A DNA stretch of 64,000 nucleotides, from NCBI RefSeq assembly GCF_025947225.1, contig NZ_CP110005.1, forward strand, positions 124,001 to 188,000, written 5' to 3'. This document shows positions 16,767 through 25,654 of the stretch, in pieces (positions within the stretch are counted from its first letter, which is position 1; each line of letters begins with the position of its first letter). Made by a program: the position numbers and the translations under genes. The stretch comes from Flavobacterium sp. N2270. Its GTDB lineage: Bacteria > Bacteroidota > Bacteroidia > Flavobacteriales > Flavobacteriaceae. The notes beneath the pieces were generated by a model. It worked only from the letters and a program-made list of their open reading frames with translations. It was not told the DNA's origin and searched no databases.

Positions 16767-17504
16767 TTATTTTTTAGATAACGAATTCAACACCATAGAA
16801 AGTATTATGTAAGAAATAATAATTAATGGAATTGCTACAAACTTCAATAAAATTAGCAAAATTACAGCAAAAACTACAAAACTAATTTGAAGTTTAGCTT
16901 CTGCCCAATTTAATTTTTTAAACTTTAACGAAAATAAAGGAATTTCAGCATTTAGTAAATAAGTACTTATCAAAGTAATTACCAATAACACATAAGGATT
17001 ATCTAAAGCAATTGTAAGCCATTCATATCTGCCAAAATACTGAATCATTGGAATACTCATAATCAACAGTGTATTTGCAGGAGTAGGCAATCCTATAAAA
17101 GAATTAGTTTGTCTCGTATCAATATTAAAATTAGCCAATCGATAACATGATGCTAGTGTAATAAAAAAACCAAAATACGGAATAAGTCCCATATAAAAAG
17201 TTTCTTCAGTAAGCATATATTGAGGTTGATTTTGCTGAATAGTTTCAAATAGTTTAAACATTAATAAACCAGGAACAACTCCACTCGTTACCATATCTGC
17301 AAGTGAATCCAACTGAACACCTAACGGACCAGCTACGTCAAATTTACGTGCTAAAAACCCATCCCAAAAATCAAAAAATATTCCTAACGAAACGAAAATA
17401 AAAGCATGATCGTAAAAACCATTAAAAATAGCAATAATCGCAAGCAAACCACATAATAAATTTAAAAGTGTTAATGCGTTTGGAATGTGTTTTTTAATGT
17501 TCAT
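16767..17504 (-). CDS. pssA: CDP-diacylglycerol--serine O-phosphatidyltransferase
   Basis: Makes phosphatidylserine, precursor of phosphatidylethanolamine, in the inner membrane. The CDP-alcohol phosphotransferase motif DG-x2-AR-x8-G-x3-D-x3-D is visible in WDGFLARKFD followed by GVQLDSLAD (about residues 47-71). Eight or so hydrophobic segments cover the 245 residues. The N-terminus MNIKKHIPNALTLLNLLCG is typical of Bacteroidota PssA. It is the first gene of a pssA-GH25 unit. The 221-base region upstream, shared with the divergent PorV-like gene, contains a hairpin-forming element at 17541-17605. Confidence 0.92.
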   Translation of the reverse strand: MNIKKHIPNALTLLNLLCGLLAIIAIFNGFYDHAFIFVSLGIFFDFWDGFLARKFDVAGPLGVQLDSLADMVTSGVVPGLLMFKLFETIQQNQPQYMLTEETFYMGLIPYFGFFITLASCYRLANFNIDTRQTNSFIGLPTPANTLLIMSIPMIQYFGRYEWLTIALDNPYVLLVITLISTYLLNAEIPLFSLKFKKLNWAEAKLQISFVVFAVILLILLKFVAIPLIIISYIILSMVLNSLSKK

Positions 17505-17540
17505 AAAAAATAGTTAAAAATAAAGACTTAAAGTGTTTCT

Positions 17541-17605
17541 ATAGCCCTGATAGAAGTGACATTATCTTGCTTTGCAAGTAATATAACGAATAGCAGGAAA
17601 TACAA
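17541..17605. other. Conserved hairpin-forming intergenic element
   Basis: In the divergent pssA/porV-like spacer, AGCCCTGATAGAAGTGAC (17543-17560) is followed by a hairpin (CTTGC-TTT-GCAAG, 17566-17578, with flanking TTA/TAA pairing) and then AACGAATAGCAGGAAATA. CCTG (17546-17549) can pair with CAGG (17594-17597) to close the structure. I recall the same layout, with variable hairpins, in many Flavobacteriaceae intergenic regions. Whether it is a structured RNA or a mobile repeat is open. Confidence 0.45.
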
Positions 17606-17725
17606 ATATACAAAACCAAATGTGTGGCTTCAAATAATTTAAAGCAAATGTAATACAATAAGTTAATAGAATTTGAGTTTAGTAATTAAGAATTTTATTA
17701 GATATTTGTAAAAATTACAACGGCT

Positions 17726-18802
17726 TTGAAAAAGACCTTTATACTATTTATTTTTTTACAATCATTATTCTCTTTTAGTCAAACAGTTAGAAAATATTCT
17801 AATGAATTTTTGAGTATTGGTGTTGATGCTGCTGCACTTGGAATGAGTAATGCTGTTACAGCCCAAAGTGGCGATGTAAACTCAGGATACTGGAATCCGG
17901 CAGGATTAATAAAACTAGAAGACAATCAGGTTGCTCTAATGCATGCGAGTTATTTTGCTAATATTGCTCAATATGACTATGCGGGTTTTGCTATGCCAAT
18001 TGATACTGAAAGCGCCGTAGGACTTTCTATAATTCGTTTTGGTGTTGACGATATTTTAAACACTACTCAGTTAATTGACAGTCAAGGAAACATTGACTAC
18101 AATAGAATTTCTCTTTTTTCAACTGCCGATTATGCTTTAACCGTTTCCTATGCAAGAAGTTTACCTATTGACGGCTTAAATATTGGGGTTAACGGAAAAG
18201 TGATTCACAGAGTAATAGGTGATTTTGCCAGTTCATGGGGCTTTGGGTTTGATTTAGGCTTACAATATATAAGCGACGATGAAGACTGGAAGTTTGGTTT
18301 AATGTTAAGAGATATTACTACTACTTACAACACTTGGATCATTGATGAAGACAAATACAATGAAATTGCCGATGCTGTTCCTGGAGAAAACCAAGAATTA
18401 CCAGAAACGTCTGAAATTACATTACCAAAAGCACAATTGGGTATCTCTAAAAAATACATCATTCGTTATGATTATAGTCTTACAGCAGCAGCAAATTTAA
18501 ACATGCAGTTTACGCAAACAAATGATATTATTTCTACTAGTTTAGTAAGTATCGATCCTGCAGTAGGTTTTGAATTTGGTTATGTAGATTTAGTATTCTT
18601 AAGAGGTGGTGTTGGTAATTTTCAACAAATTACACAAATAGACGATTCAAAAAAATTAAGTTTTCAGCCTAATATTGGATTAGGGTTTAAATACAGAGGC
18701 ATTCAAATTGATTATGCCTTAACAGATTTAGGCGATCAAAGTGCTGCACTTTATTCTAATATTTTTTCTTTAAAAATTGATTTCGATATTTTTAGACATT
18801 AG
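17726..18802 (+). CDS. PorV/PorQ-family outer-membrane beta-barrel protein
   Basis: A 358-residue exported protein: signal peptide MKKTFILFIFLQSLFSFSQ, then a FadL-like beta-barrel. Near the N-terminus, EFLSIGVDAAALGMSNAV and DVNSGYWNPAGL are the signatures of the PorV/PorQ family linked to the type IX secretion system. Such paralogues are common and only some are the true PorV, the shuttle/attachment-complex subunit, so this is best called PorV-like. The start codon is TTG at 17726; no ATG fits the signal peptide. It is followed 9 bases later by a DUF4105 gene and is divergent from pssA. Confidence 0.82.
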   Translation: MKKTFILFIFLQSLFSFSQTVRKYSNEFLSIGVDAAALGMSNAVTAQSGDVNSGYWNPAGLIKLEDNQVALMHASYFANIAQYDYAGFAMPIDTESAVGLSIIRFGVDDILNTTQLIDSQGNIDYNRISLFSTADYALTVSYARSLPIDGLNIGVNGKVIHRVIGDFASSWGFGFDLGLQYISDDEDWKFGLMLRDITTTYNTWIIDEDKYNEIADAVPGENQELPETSEITLPKAQLGISKKYIIRYDYSLTAAANLNMQFTQTNDIISTSLVSIDPAVGFEFGYVDLVFLRGGVGNFQQITQIDDSKKLSFQPNIGLGFKYRGIQIDYALTDLGDQSAALYSNIFSLKIDFDIFRH

Positions 18803-18811
18803 CCTGTTCTT

Positions 18812-19936
18812 ATGAAAAAATTATACTTCTATTTATTCCTATTTTTTTCTTTACACAGTTTTGGTCAGAGTACTACTTTATCTGAAAACTCAAAAGTAAG
18901 CGTTTTGACTATTGGTACAGGAAATGCATCACACGAATTATATGGCCATACCGGAATTAGAATAAAAGATTCTAAAAACGGAATAGACATTGTTTACAAC
19001 TATGGTTTTTTTGATTTTAACACACCTTATTTTGTAGCAAAATTTGTAAAAGGCGACATGAAATATTTTGTTTCAACGCAACGTTATATGGATTTTGAAT
19101 ACAGTTATATTTTAGACAATCGTTCTATATACGAACAAGAAATCGATTTAAGTTTAGACCAAAAAAACACCTTATACAAAAACTTAAACGCTTCTTTATT
19201 TTCTGACGATAAATATTATACGTATAAGTTTATTGACAGAAACTGTACTACTAAAGTAATTGACAAACTAAATGATGTTTTAGTTAACGATTCAATTACT
19301 ACAAACAAACCTGTTGAAATTAGTTATAGAGATATTTTAAACATCAATTACCTCGACCATGATTATTTTACCAAATTAGGAATTAATTTAATTTTTGGAG
19401 AAAAAGTAGATAGACTTGCCGAAACACTTTTTCTGCCCTTAGAATTACACCATGTTTTAAAAACGAAAACATACAAAGGCAAACCTTTAGTGACCAATAC
19501 TAAAACAGTATTTGAAGCCCAAAAAACAGATTTTAAATCTTCTTTATTAAATTCTCCTTATTTAATAATTTTAATATTGGCTTTAATAGTCTTAATCAAC
19601 AACAAAAAGGTTACTTCTTTCTATTTTTCAGTTATTGCATTGATTGGTGTTTTTTTATGCTTAGTAGGTTTGTATTCTTTTCACGAAGAAGTGCTATGGA
19701 ACTATAATGCTTTATTATTCAATCCGTTATTACTTGTTTTTGTATTTACTATGTACAAGCGAAGTGCAAAAACAATAATTACTTGGGGAAAAATCAATTT
19801 GGTTTGCCTTATTGCGCACTTCCTATTAATCATCAACAAAGTCGACTTAATGCTTTTCTTGCCTTTTACAGTAGCACATTTTATCTTAATCACTAGAATT
19901 ATTATGAAGTGTAAGAAATCAATGGGTAATGGATAA
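18812..19936 (+). CDS. DUF4105 protein (Lnb-type, possible lipoprotein N-acyltransferase)
   Basis: A 374-residue envelope protein. A signal peptide (MKKLYFYLFLFFSLHSFGQ) precedes a periplasmic domain with the DUF4105 signature ASHELYGHTGIRI (His, Gly, His; about residues 45-57), YNYGFFDFNTPYF and FIDRNCTTKVIDKL (Cys about 147). Four or five transmembrane helices occupy residues about 248-370. This periplasmic domain plus C-terminal membrane domain is, to my recollection, the family described in Bacteroides as Lnb, which N-acylates lipoproteins, with Cys/His catalytic residues. Assignment to that activity is inference. It is probably co-transcribed with the PorV-like gene. Confidence 0.75.
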   Translation: MKKLYFYLFLFFSLHSFGQSTTLSENSKVSVLTIGTGNASHELYGHTGIRIKDSKNGIDIVYNYGFFDFNTPYFVAKFVKGDMKYFVSTQRYMDFEYSYILDNRSIYEQEIDLSLDQKNTLYKNLNASLFSDDKYYTYKFIDRNCTTKVIDKLNDVLVNDSITTNKPVEISYRDILNINYLDHDYFTKLGINLIFGEKVDRLAETLFLPLELHHVLKTKTYKGKPLVTNTKTVFEAQKTDFKSSLLNSPYLIILILALIVLINNKKVTSFYFSVIALIGVFLCLVGLYSFHEEVLWNYNALLFNPLLLVFVFTMYKRSAKTIITWGKINLVCLIAHFLLIINKVDLMLFLPFTVAHFILITRIIMKCKKSMGNG

Positions 19937-19985
19937 TGAATAATGGATAATGAATCTCCAAATCTCTCCTTCTCCAAATCTCCCC

Positions 19986-21368
19986 CTACTGTCCTTTAAA
20001 GAACAAAACTGTATTTAATGTTTTTAACACGATATTTAAATCTAAAAACATACTTCGGTGTTTTATGTAGTACAAATCATATCTTAATTTCATAAGACTG
20101 TCTTCTATACTTTCACCATAAGAATAATTTACTTGTGCCCAACCTGTTAGTCCGGGTTTAACAACATGTCTTGTTTTATACAAAGGTATTGTATTTGCAA
20201 TTTCGTCTACAAAAACAGGGCGTTCTGGTCTAGGTCCAATAAGTGCCATTTGTCCAAATAATACATTTATGAATTGAGGAATTTCATCTATACGCGATTT
20301 TCTTAAAAACCTTCCAAAAGGAGTAACTCTAGTATCATTGGTACTGGCAAAAACTGCACCGTCTTTTTCAGCATTTACAATCATGCTTCTTAACTTATAA
20401 ATTTGAAAAGGTGCTCCGTTTTTCCCCACTCGTTCTTGAACATAAAACATAGGCCCTCTATTCCAAAACAAATTAAACAACATAAGAACAGGTAAAGCTA
20501 ATCCTAAAAAAGACAAACCGATTAAAGCAAAAAGTACATCAAAAAAACGACTGAAAAACAAATACAATTTATTTTGATTACTTCTACTAAAAGGGAAAAA
20601 TTTAAACAATTCTTTATCCTCTTGTTGCAAAGGAAGTCTTGCGGTTATTTGCTCATAAACATCTGAATATTGACGAATAACTATTCCGCTTTCTAAAATT
20701 TGAAGCAACACTTCATATTGCTCTAAACTAATCGATTTATTAGAATCATCGGCCACTATAATCTCTGAAACATAATGAGTTCTAACCGTTGATTTTAAGT
20801 CAGACAATTTAATTTGTGGAATTTCCGTAGTAATCGCTTTGTCATCTGTAACCACAAATCCAATTACTTGGAAATTAGGATTAACCTCCTTTAACTTATT
20901 GATAAACTTTACTACTTTTTTACCGCTTCCTACAAAAATAACTTTTTTTACAAATCGATTCGTGGCTAAAAAAAGGATGTATAAATTTCTCCAAATGAGT
21001 AAAGCCGTCAATATGGCCAAATAGAATAATATAATTTGAAGTCGATTTGACGGTAAAATGGGCGTAAAAAAAGGAGTTAATAAATACAGTAAAGTAGTAA
21101 CGGAAGTAGTTAAAATAATGCTTTTTAAAATTTGATATCTATTACTCGCCGTTTGCAGGTTATACATATCAAAAACAGTTCCTATAACTGTGATATAAGC
21201 CGCTAAAAGTATCGTCCAATAGTAGCTATCTTCTCGTATTGAAAAATAATCAAACTTAAAATTATGGCTAATTAAATGCAAGAAACCCAAAACAAAAACA
21301 ACATCAAAAACCCGTAAGAGAATTTTTCGCTCTGAAATTTCAAAATGTATTTTGCTATTTTGAGACAT
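19986..21368 (-). CDS. WcaJ-type polyprenyl glycosylphosphotransferase
   Basis: An initiating transferase that moves a hexose-1-phosphate (glucose or galactose) from UDP-sugar to undecaprenyl phosphate at the inner membrane. The 460 residues comprise four N-terminal TM helices (about 15-135), a CoA-binding-like Rossmann region (about 140-250), a TM reentrant segment (about 270-290) and the catalytic PGT domain. Catalytic-domain motifs are VQERVGKNGAPFQIYKLRSM, DEIPQF, GPRPERP and KPGLTGWAQVNY. It is the last gene of the minus-strand polysaccharide locus. A second, small-type initiating transferase is encoded at 53874-55100. Sugar specificity cannot be read from sequence. Confidence 0.88.
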   Translation of the reverse strand: MSQNSKIHFEISERKILLRVFDVVFVLGFLHLISHNFKFDYFSIREDSYYWTILLAAYITVIGTVFDMYNLQTASNRYQILKSIILTTSVTTLLYLLTPFFTPILPSNRLQIILFYLAILTALLIWRNLYILFLATNRFVKKVIFVGSGKKVVKFINKLKEVNPNFQVIGFVVTDDKAITTEIPQIKLSDLKSTVRTHYVSEIIVADDSNKSISLEQYEVLLQILESGIVIRQYSDVYEQITARLPLQQEDKELFKFFPFSRSNQNKLYLFFSRFFDVLFALIGLSFLGLALPVLMLFNLFWNRGPMFYVQERVGKNGAPFQIYKLRSMIVNAEKDGAVFASTNDTRVTPFGRFLRKSRIDEIPQFINVLFGQMALIGPRPERPVFVDEIANTIPLYKTRHVVKPGLTGWAQVNYSYGESIEDSLMKLRYDLYYIKHRSMFLDLNIVLKTLNTVLFFKGQ

Positions 21369-21450
21369 GTTTAAAAGCTTTATTTTTTTGACAAAGAAAC
21401 AAAAAATAATGTTAAATAATTAACAAATGCATTCTGATTACTCTAATTAT

Positions 21451-22467
21451 TTACTGAAGTAACGCATGCCACTTCTTTTTTACCATCATCCAGTCCATTT
21501 GCTCTATGTAGGCTCTTCCTTTCTTTGATAGTAAAAGCGCTTTTTCTTGATTTTCAATTAAATGAATGATAGAATCAGCCATATGTGTACTGTCGTTGTC
21601 GTTTACTAAAACTGCATTTTCATTATGCGTTAGTAAAAACGGAATTCCTCCAACATTAGTACTCACAACAGGCAAGCCTAAAGCCATGGCTTCCATTACA
21701 CTAACTGGCGTATTATCAAAATGGGTGGTATTGATGAAAAAATCAAAATCTTTAGATAAATCTATCCACTCTTCTTTACTTAAACGATGAGTAAAACATA
21801 CCTCAACATTTAATTGTTTAGCATATTGCTGAGTAGTTTCCATACTTCCGTCTTTATCAGGTCCCACCATAGTAAGCGATGCATTTGGAAAACGAACTTG
21901 CAATTTCTTTAAAACATCAACCGCCATTTTAGGGTTGTATATCGTAGCAAAAGCCCTTACCCATAATAATTTAGGCTCAAATGACTTTCTCACCTTAAAC
22001 GGATAATTTTTTAGCTCAATACTGTTAGGAATATATTCTACATTTTGAAAACCTCTTTTGGCAAATTCAGATAATAAATAATTGGAAGGCGCCACATTTT
22101 TATAAGCATTTTCAAAAAGCATTTTACATAATTTTGGATGGCTATCCAAACGCTTTGGTAAATCTCCACCGTGTAAAATAGGAATGTATTTTGTTTGAAA
22201 CACTCGTGCTATTTGACTGCACAAAAAAGCATACCAAAAACTCGAAGTACTGTAGGCATCTATAATAATATAATCGACTTTTTTTGCGTATTTAAAGGTT
22301 GTCAAAATCATATCCACTAAACGCAACAGTTGGTTTTTCTTGCTGGATGCATAAAAAACAACATATCCTTCCTCTTCAAAAGAGTTCCCTAAAGTTTCAA
22401 CAGTGGTTTTATTATACCCGTGCTTGGAAATGGCATTACCTATGTAGAGAAGTTTAATCTTCTTCAT
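21451..22467 (-). CDS. Glycosyltransferase, GT4 family
   Basis: A 338-residue GT-B retaining glycosyltransferase. N-terminal Rossmann-like acceptor domain (LLYIGNAISKHGYNKT) and C-terminal nucleotide-sugar domain with the GT4 E-x7-E signature in NTPVSVMEAMALGLPVVSTN (about residues 245-265). No signal peptide; acts on the cytoplasmic face of the membrane. Its start overlaps the end of the upstream O-antigen ligase/polymerase gene by 14 bases, so the two are coupled. Donor and acceptor unknown. Confidence 0.85.
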   Translation of the reverse strand: MKKIKLLYIGNAISKHGYNKTTVETLGNSFEEEGYVVFYASSKKNQLLRLVDMILTTFKYAKKVDYIIIDAYSTSSFWYAFLCSQIARVFQTKYIPILHGGDLPKRLDSHPKLCKMLFENAYKNVAPSNYLLSEFAKRGFQNVEYIPNSIELKNYPFKVRKSFEPKLLWVRAFATIYNPKMAVDVLKKLQVRFPNASLTMVGPDKDGSMETTQQYAKQLNVEVCFTHRLSKEEWIDLSKDFDFFINTTHFDNTPVSVMEAMALGLPVVSTNVGGIPFLLTHNENAVLVNDNDSTHMADSIIHLIENQEKALLLSKKGRAYIEQMDWMMVKKKWHALLQ

Positions 22468-23788
22468 TGTTGAAAGAAAGATTTAGTACTGATAATGCAT
22501 AAACAAATCCGGGGGCAGCTAAACGCATGGCAGCATGATTAATAGTTAAAATCCAAAATAAGAAAAAAGATAAAGCAAAAATATTTCTCTTATTGTCTAT
22601 GAAATTAATTAAAGGTGTAAAGAAAATAATCAATAAGCATACAATACCTAAAAAACCATGTTCTGCAAGCGTTCTTGAAATCTCATTATGAGTAGGCAAT
22701 AAAATACCTGTTTGTTCTTCCCGATATTCTTTATTTTTACCAACACCAACACCTGTAATTGGATTTTCCCAAAACATCAATAATTCCGATTCAATTAAAG
22801 TTTCCCTACCCGTCAACTTACTTTGTTTTAACTTACCAGAAGCATCTTGATTTGCATACCTTTTATCAATAAGCCCATCTGTTGTAACTGACGTGTACGT
22901 CCATATACCTATAGACAAAGCAAACCCTGTCAAGATCATGACAAAAACTTTCATTTTAGCCCTAGCATTAATTCTAAAAAAAGTAAAAGCAATTAAAATC
23001 AAAATCATGCCTATACCTACATAAACACCTCCTCTTGAAAATGTTAGAATCCCCCTAAAAGTAACCACTGCAAGAATAACTACCGTAACAAATTTTTCCA
23101 GTTTAGTTTTTGCAAATAGATAAAAAATAGTAAAAAAAACAAACATTCCAAAGCCTAACATGGTCGACATTTGATTTGGGCCAAACCCACCAGAGGCATC
23201 ATGATTAGATGAAGTATTTAAAAAAACCTTAGTCTTATTTGAACCATATAGAATTATATAAGCAACAATGGATAAAATGGGTAGCCCAAAAGCTAAAAAT
23301 ATTTTTTTAAATTGCTTTAAACTAATAGTCTTTCGATAACAATATAAAGCTGAAAAACCCAAACTAACAGGCCCTGAAATATTAAAAGCAATAGCTTTAC
23401 GAATATTAGCATCAAAACTCAAAGTATGAACACCATAAAACACTCCAGGAATTAATAAAAAAAGATAAATTAAATAAACATAACTTCCCTGATGGAAACC
23501 CCTATAAAGAATTCCTAGAGTCATTAAAAGTATTATATTATATTTCCCATACTCGCTTATAAATCCTCCTTCAGTCATCCTTAAAAAAACCTCTGCTCCT
23601 ACTATATAAGCCGAGACAATTAACGCTTCGTGGTTTTTGTTTTTATTTTTAATTACCCACATATACCCAAAAAACACAATTAACAAACTGTATATTTTTG
23701 CTAGGAAAGGCAAAGCAAATACCACTGCACCAAGAAGTAGATGAAAAAAAATTAAAAAAAGATATGGGTTTCTCGAAGTCTTATTCAC
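22454..23788 (-). CDS. O-antigen ligase / Wzy-type polymerase family protein
   Basis: A 444-residue membrane protein with about eleven to twelve hydrophobic segments and the large periplasmic loop near the C-terminus (residues about 310-375) that marks the WaaL/Wzy family. The loop contains TGRETLIESELL, then ENPITGVGVGKN and PTHNEISRTLAEHG, where a His is usually essential. It could polymerise the repeat unit or ligate polymer to lipid A core; the sequence does not decide. The start is GTG at 23786-23788. It is followed by an overlapping GT4 gene and preceded by a 269-base gap that holds a gene remnant. Confidence 0.8.
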   Translation of the reverse strand: MNKTSRNPYLFLIFFHLLLGAVVFALPFLAKIYSLLIVFFGYMWVIKNKNKNHEALIVSAYIVGAEVFLRMTEGGFISEYGKYNIILLMTLGILYRGFHQGSYVYLIYLFLLIPGVFYGVHTLSFDANIRKAIAFNISGPVSLGFSALYCYRKTISLKQFKKIFLAFGLPILSIVAYIILYGSNKTKVFLNTSSNHDASGGFGPNQMSTMLGFGMFVFFTIFYLFAKTKLEKFVTVVILAVVTFRGILTFSRGGVYVGIGMILILIAFTFFRINARAKMKVFVMILTGFALSIGIWTYTSVTTDGLIDKRYANQDASGKLKQSKLTGRETLIESELLMFWENPITGVGVGKNKEYREEQTGILLPTHNEISRTLAEHGFLGIVCLLIIFFTPLINFIDNKRNIFALSFFLFWILTINHAAMRLAAPGFVYALSVLNLSFNNEED

Positions 23789-23817
23789 TTTTTACTTTTA
23801 GAATATAAAATTATATT

Positions 23818-24003
23818 TCAGTTAAGATATTTTGAAAATTCAATCGAACATATTTTTCTTCCGATTTTGTTTACATGAATATCGTCATAAAACATATTGC
23901 TATCATTTATTAAATTTGAATGATTAACCATTTTAAATTTACCTAAAACAACCTTTGTTTTATATATAGGTGCAATATAAGAAACTAACTTGATATTATG
24001 AGA
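23818..24003 (-). pseudogene. SGNH/GDSL hydrolase, C-terminal remnant
   Basis: The gap between the ligase gene and the hexapeptide acetyltransferase looks empty, but on the minus strand an open frame of 61 codons runs from an in-frame TAG (24004-24006) to a TGA (23818-23820). Its end reads MFYDDIHVNKIGRKICSIEF, which matches block V of SGNH/GDSL esterases (the Asp-x-x-His pair followed by N-x-x-G). There is no start codon before an internal Met and the Ser, Gly and Asn blocks are missing. I infer the tail of a former SGNH hydrolase, perhaps an O-acetylesterase or acyltransferase accessory of this locus, whose 5' part was deleted. Confidence 0.65.
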
Positions 24004-24057
24004 CTATGAGAAACATCAAAAAAAAAACTATTTAATAATACATTCAACAATAGTTAC

Positions 24058-24591
24058 TTATTTTGAAAGTGGTTTAGCCGGGACACCTATTAATATTGTA
24101 TGATCAATTTCACAAGAGTTTACAACACAAGCAGACGCCCCAATATTTATTCTATTACCTAAAACAACAGGACCTAAAACAACTGCATTTGCACCAAGAT
24201 GACATCTATCACCTATAATAATTCCTTTTTCTTTGGTTCCTGCTCTACCTCCAATGACATTTCCTCCAGTTAAAGTTAAATTTTCTCCAATTACTGATAA
24301 CCCCGAAATCACAACACCTACAGAAGGATGTAAAATCAAAAGCCCTCCCTTAATATCTGCCTTGTAATTGATATCCATATTAGAATAAGCTTGTATTAAA
24401 TTAAAAAAAGGAATAAAGAACACTCTTATAACTGAATAAGGCTTACCCAATAAAAGAAACATACCTCTCTCGAATCGATACAAAAAAAGTCCCCAAAAAA
24501 TCCTACTCAACCAAATATGTAAAATTCTTATTTTATATTTTCCTAATAATCTATTTAGGTCTTGCGAAAAATATTTTATTTGTTGTCTCAT
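24058..24591 (-). CDS. Serine acetyltransferase-like hexapeptide O-acetyltransferase
   Basis: A 177-residue protein. An N-terminal helical region with one hydrophobic patch (about 20-60) is followed by left-handed beta-helix repeats (about 85-175: ILHPSVGVVISGLSVIGENL, IGDRCHLGANAVVLG, IGNRINIGASACVV). This is the layout of CysE-related acetyltransferases that in polysaccharide loci O-acetylate sugars. The frame extends to a TTG at 24651, which would overlap the upstream GT4 gene by 11 bases; the ATG at 24591 gives the better domain start. The catalytic His equivalent is probably in LILHPSVG. Substrate unknown. Confidence 0.78.
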   Translation of the reverse strand: MRQQIKYFSQDLNRLLGKYKIRILHIWLSRIFWGLFLYRFERGMFLLLGKPYSVIRVFFIPFFNLIQAYSNMDINYKADIKGGLLILHPSVGVVISGLSVIGENLTLTGGNVIGGRAGTKEKGIIIGDRCHLGANAVVLGPVVLGNRINIGASACVVNSCEIDHTILIGVPAKPLSK

Positions 24592-24640
24592 TTTTATCGT
24601 TTTAATTATTTCATTTAAAAAAATCTTTAAATGAATATTA

Positions 24641-25654
24641 TTATTTTTCAATCAACCTTTCAAATTTTTCTAGAGCTTCTTTAAAACTGTGATTTTTTTG
24701 TAAATAATTCCTTGCCGCCTGAATATTATTTGTTTTGTTAGAAATAATTTTTTCTTCAATTTCAACAAGAGAATTAGTCCTCAACAATAAGCCCATTTCT
24801 ATCCAACTTAAAATTCCTTCATGATACAAAACGAAAACAGGAGTTAATGTAGCCATAGCTTCCAGTATTACATTAGGTGTTCCTTCAAAAAGTGAAGTTG
24901 AAATTAAATAATCTGCATTTTCTAGATAAGGTCTTACATCATCTATATTTCCCATAAATTCAACTGGTAAATCCTTGGCCTGAATTTTTAGTTGTTGTTC
25001 TAAAACTCCTTTCCCAATTATTTTTCCCTCAACTACAATACCTTTTGAATGTAATTCTTCAACAAGCTTTATAAATAAGTGGGGTTGTTTTACTTTTTTT
25101 AAACTGCCAATAAAAAGTAAATGCAAAACATCTTTTCTCTCTTTTTTTTCAAAATTATAATAATCTAAATCTATTATATTAGGCAATATATCTAAATCTT
25201 TAGTATAAAATATTTTTTGGGCATTGTCCAATCCATGAACTGAATTTGCAATAATTTTAGTTGGAAAGCTAAAATGAAGCCAAGAAAACAATCCGTTTTC
25301 TCTTTTTTCAGAATATCCATCATTCCGAATAGAACCAAAGCTTAAAGTGTTGGTAATTCGACCAACAAAACCTGCATAAAAGCCCGTATAAAAATGAAAA
25401 CCATAAATCAATTTTGGATTAAATTTTCTTACTAATTTATAAACCTCATAAAGTCTTTGAAATTTATTGCTCGATTTACCAATATAAACAACTTCTACAT
25501 TTAAATTTCTAATCTCATTTTCAAAATATTCTCCCTGAGTTAAACAAGCCACTTTAACATCATAATTATTGCTTTTTAAAATTTTACACAAGTAAAACAA
25601 TTGTTTTTCTGCACCTCCTTTACCTAATGAACCAGCGATAAAAAGTATTTTCAT
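24641..25654 (-). CDS. Glycosyltransferase, GT4 family
   Basis: A 337-residue GT-B fold transferase. The N-terminus MKILFIAGSLGKGGAEKQLF is the typical acceptor-domain start of GT4 enzymes with the GGAE/Q turn. The C-terminal domain has LFIGSLKKVKQPHLFIKLV (about 185) and the donor-binding signature SLFEGTPNVILEAMATLTPV (about 275-295) with both conserved glutamates. Cytoplasmic, membrane-associated. It abuts the next upstream GT4 gene (stop and start adjacent, 25654/25655), so they are translated from one message. Sugar specificity unknown. Confidence 0.87.
   Translation of the reverse strand: MKILFIAGSLGKGGAEKQLFYLCKILKSNNYDVKVACLTQGEYFENEIRNLNVEVVYIGKSSNKFQRLYEVYKLVRKFNPKLIYGFHFYTGFYAGFVGRITNTLSFGSIRNDGYSEKRENGLFSWLHFSFPTKIIANSVHGLDNAQKIFYTKDLDILPNIIDLDYYNFEKKERKDVLHLLFIGSLKKVKQPHLFIKLVEELHSKGIVVEGKIIGKGVLEQQLKIQAKDLPVEFMGNIDDVRPYLENADYLISTSLFEGTPNVILEAMATLTPVFVLYHEGILSWIEMGLLLRTNSLVEIEEKIISNKTNNIQAARNYLQKNHSFKEALEKFERLIEK

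Noticed and set aside
19702..19977. 91-codon minus-strand frame at the end of the DUF4105 gene
   Set aside because: Antisense to the membrane helices of the DUF4105 protein; no domain.
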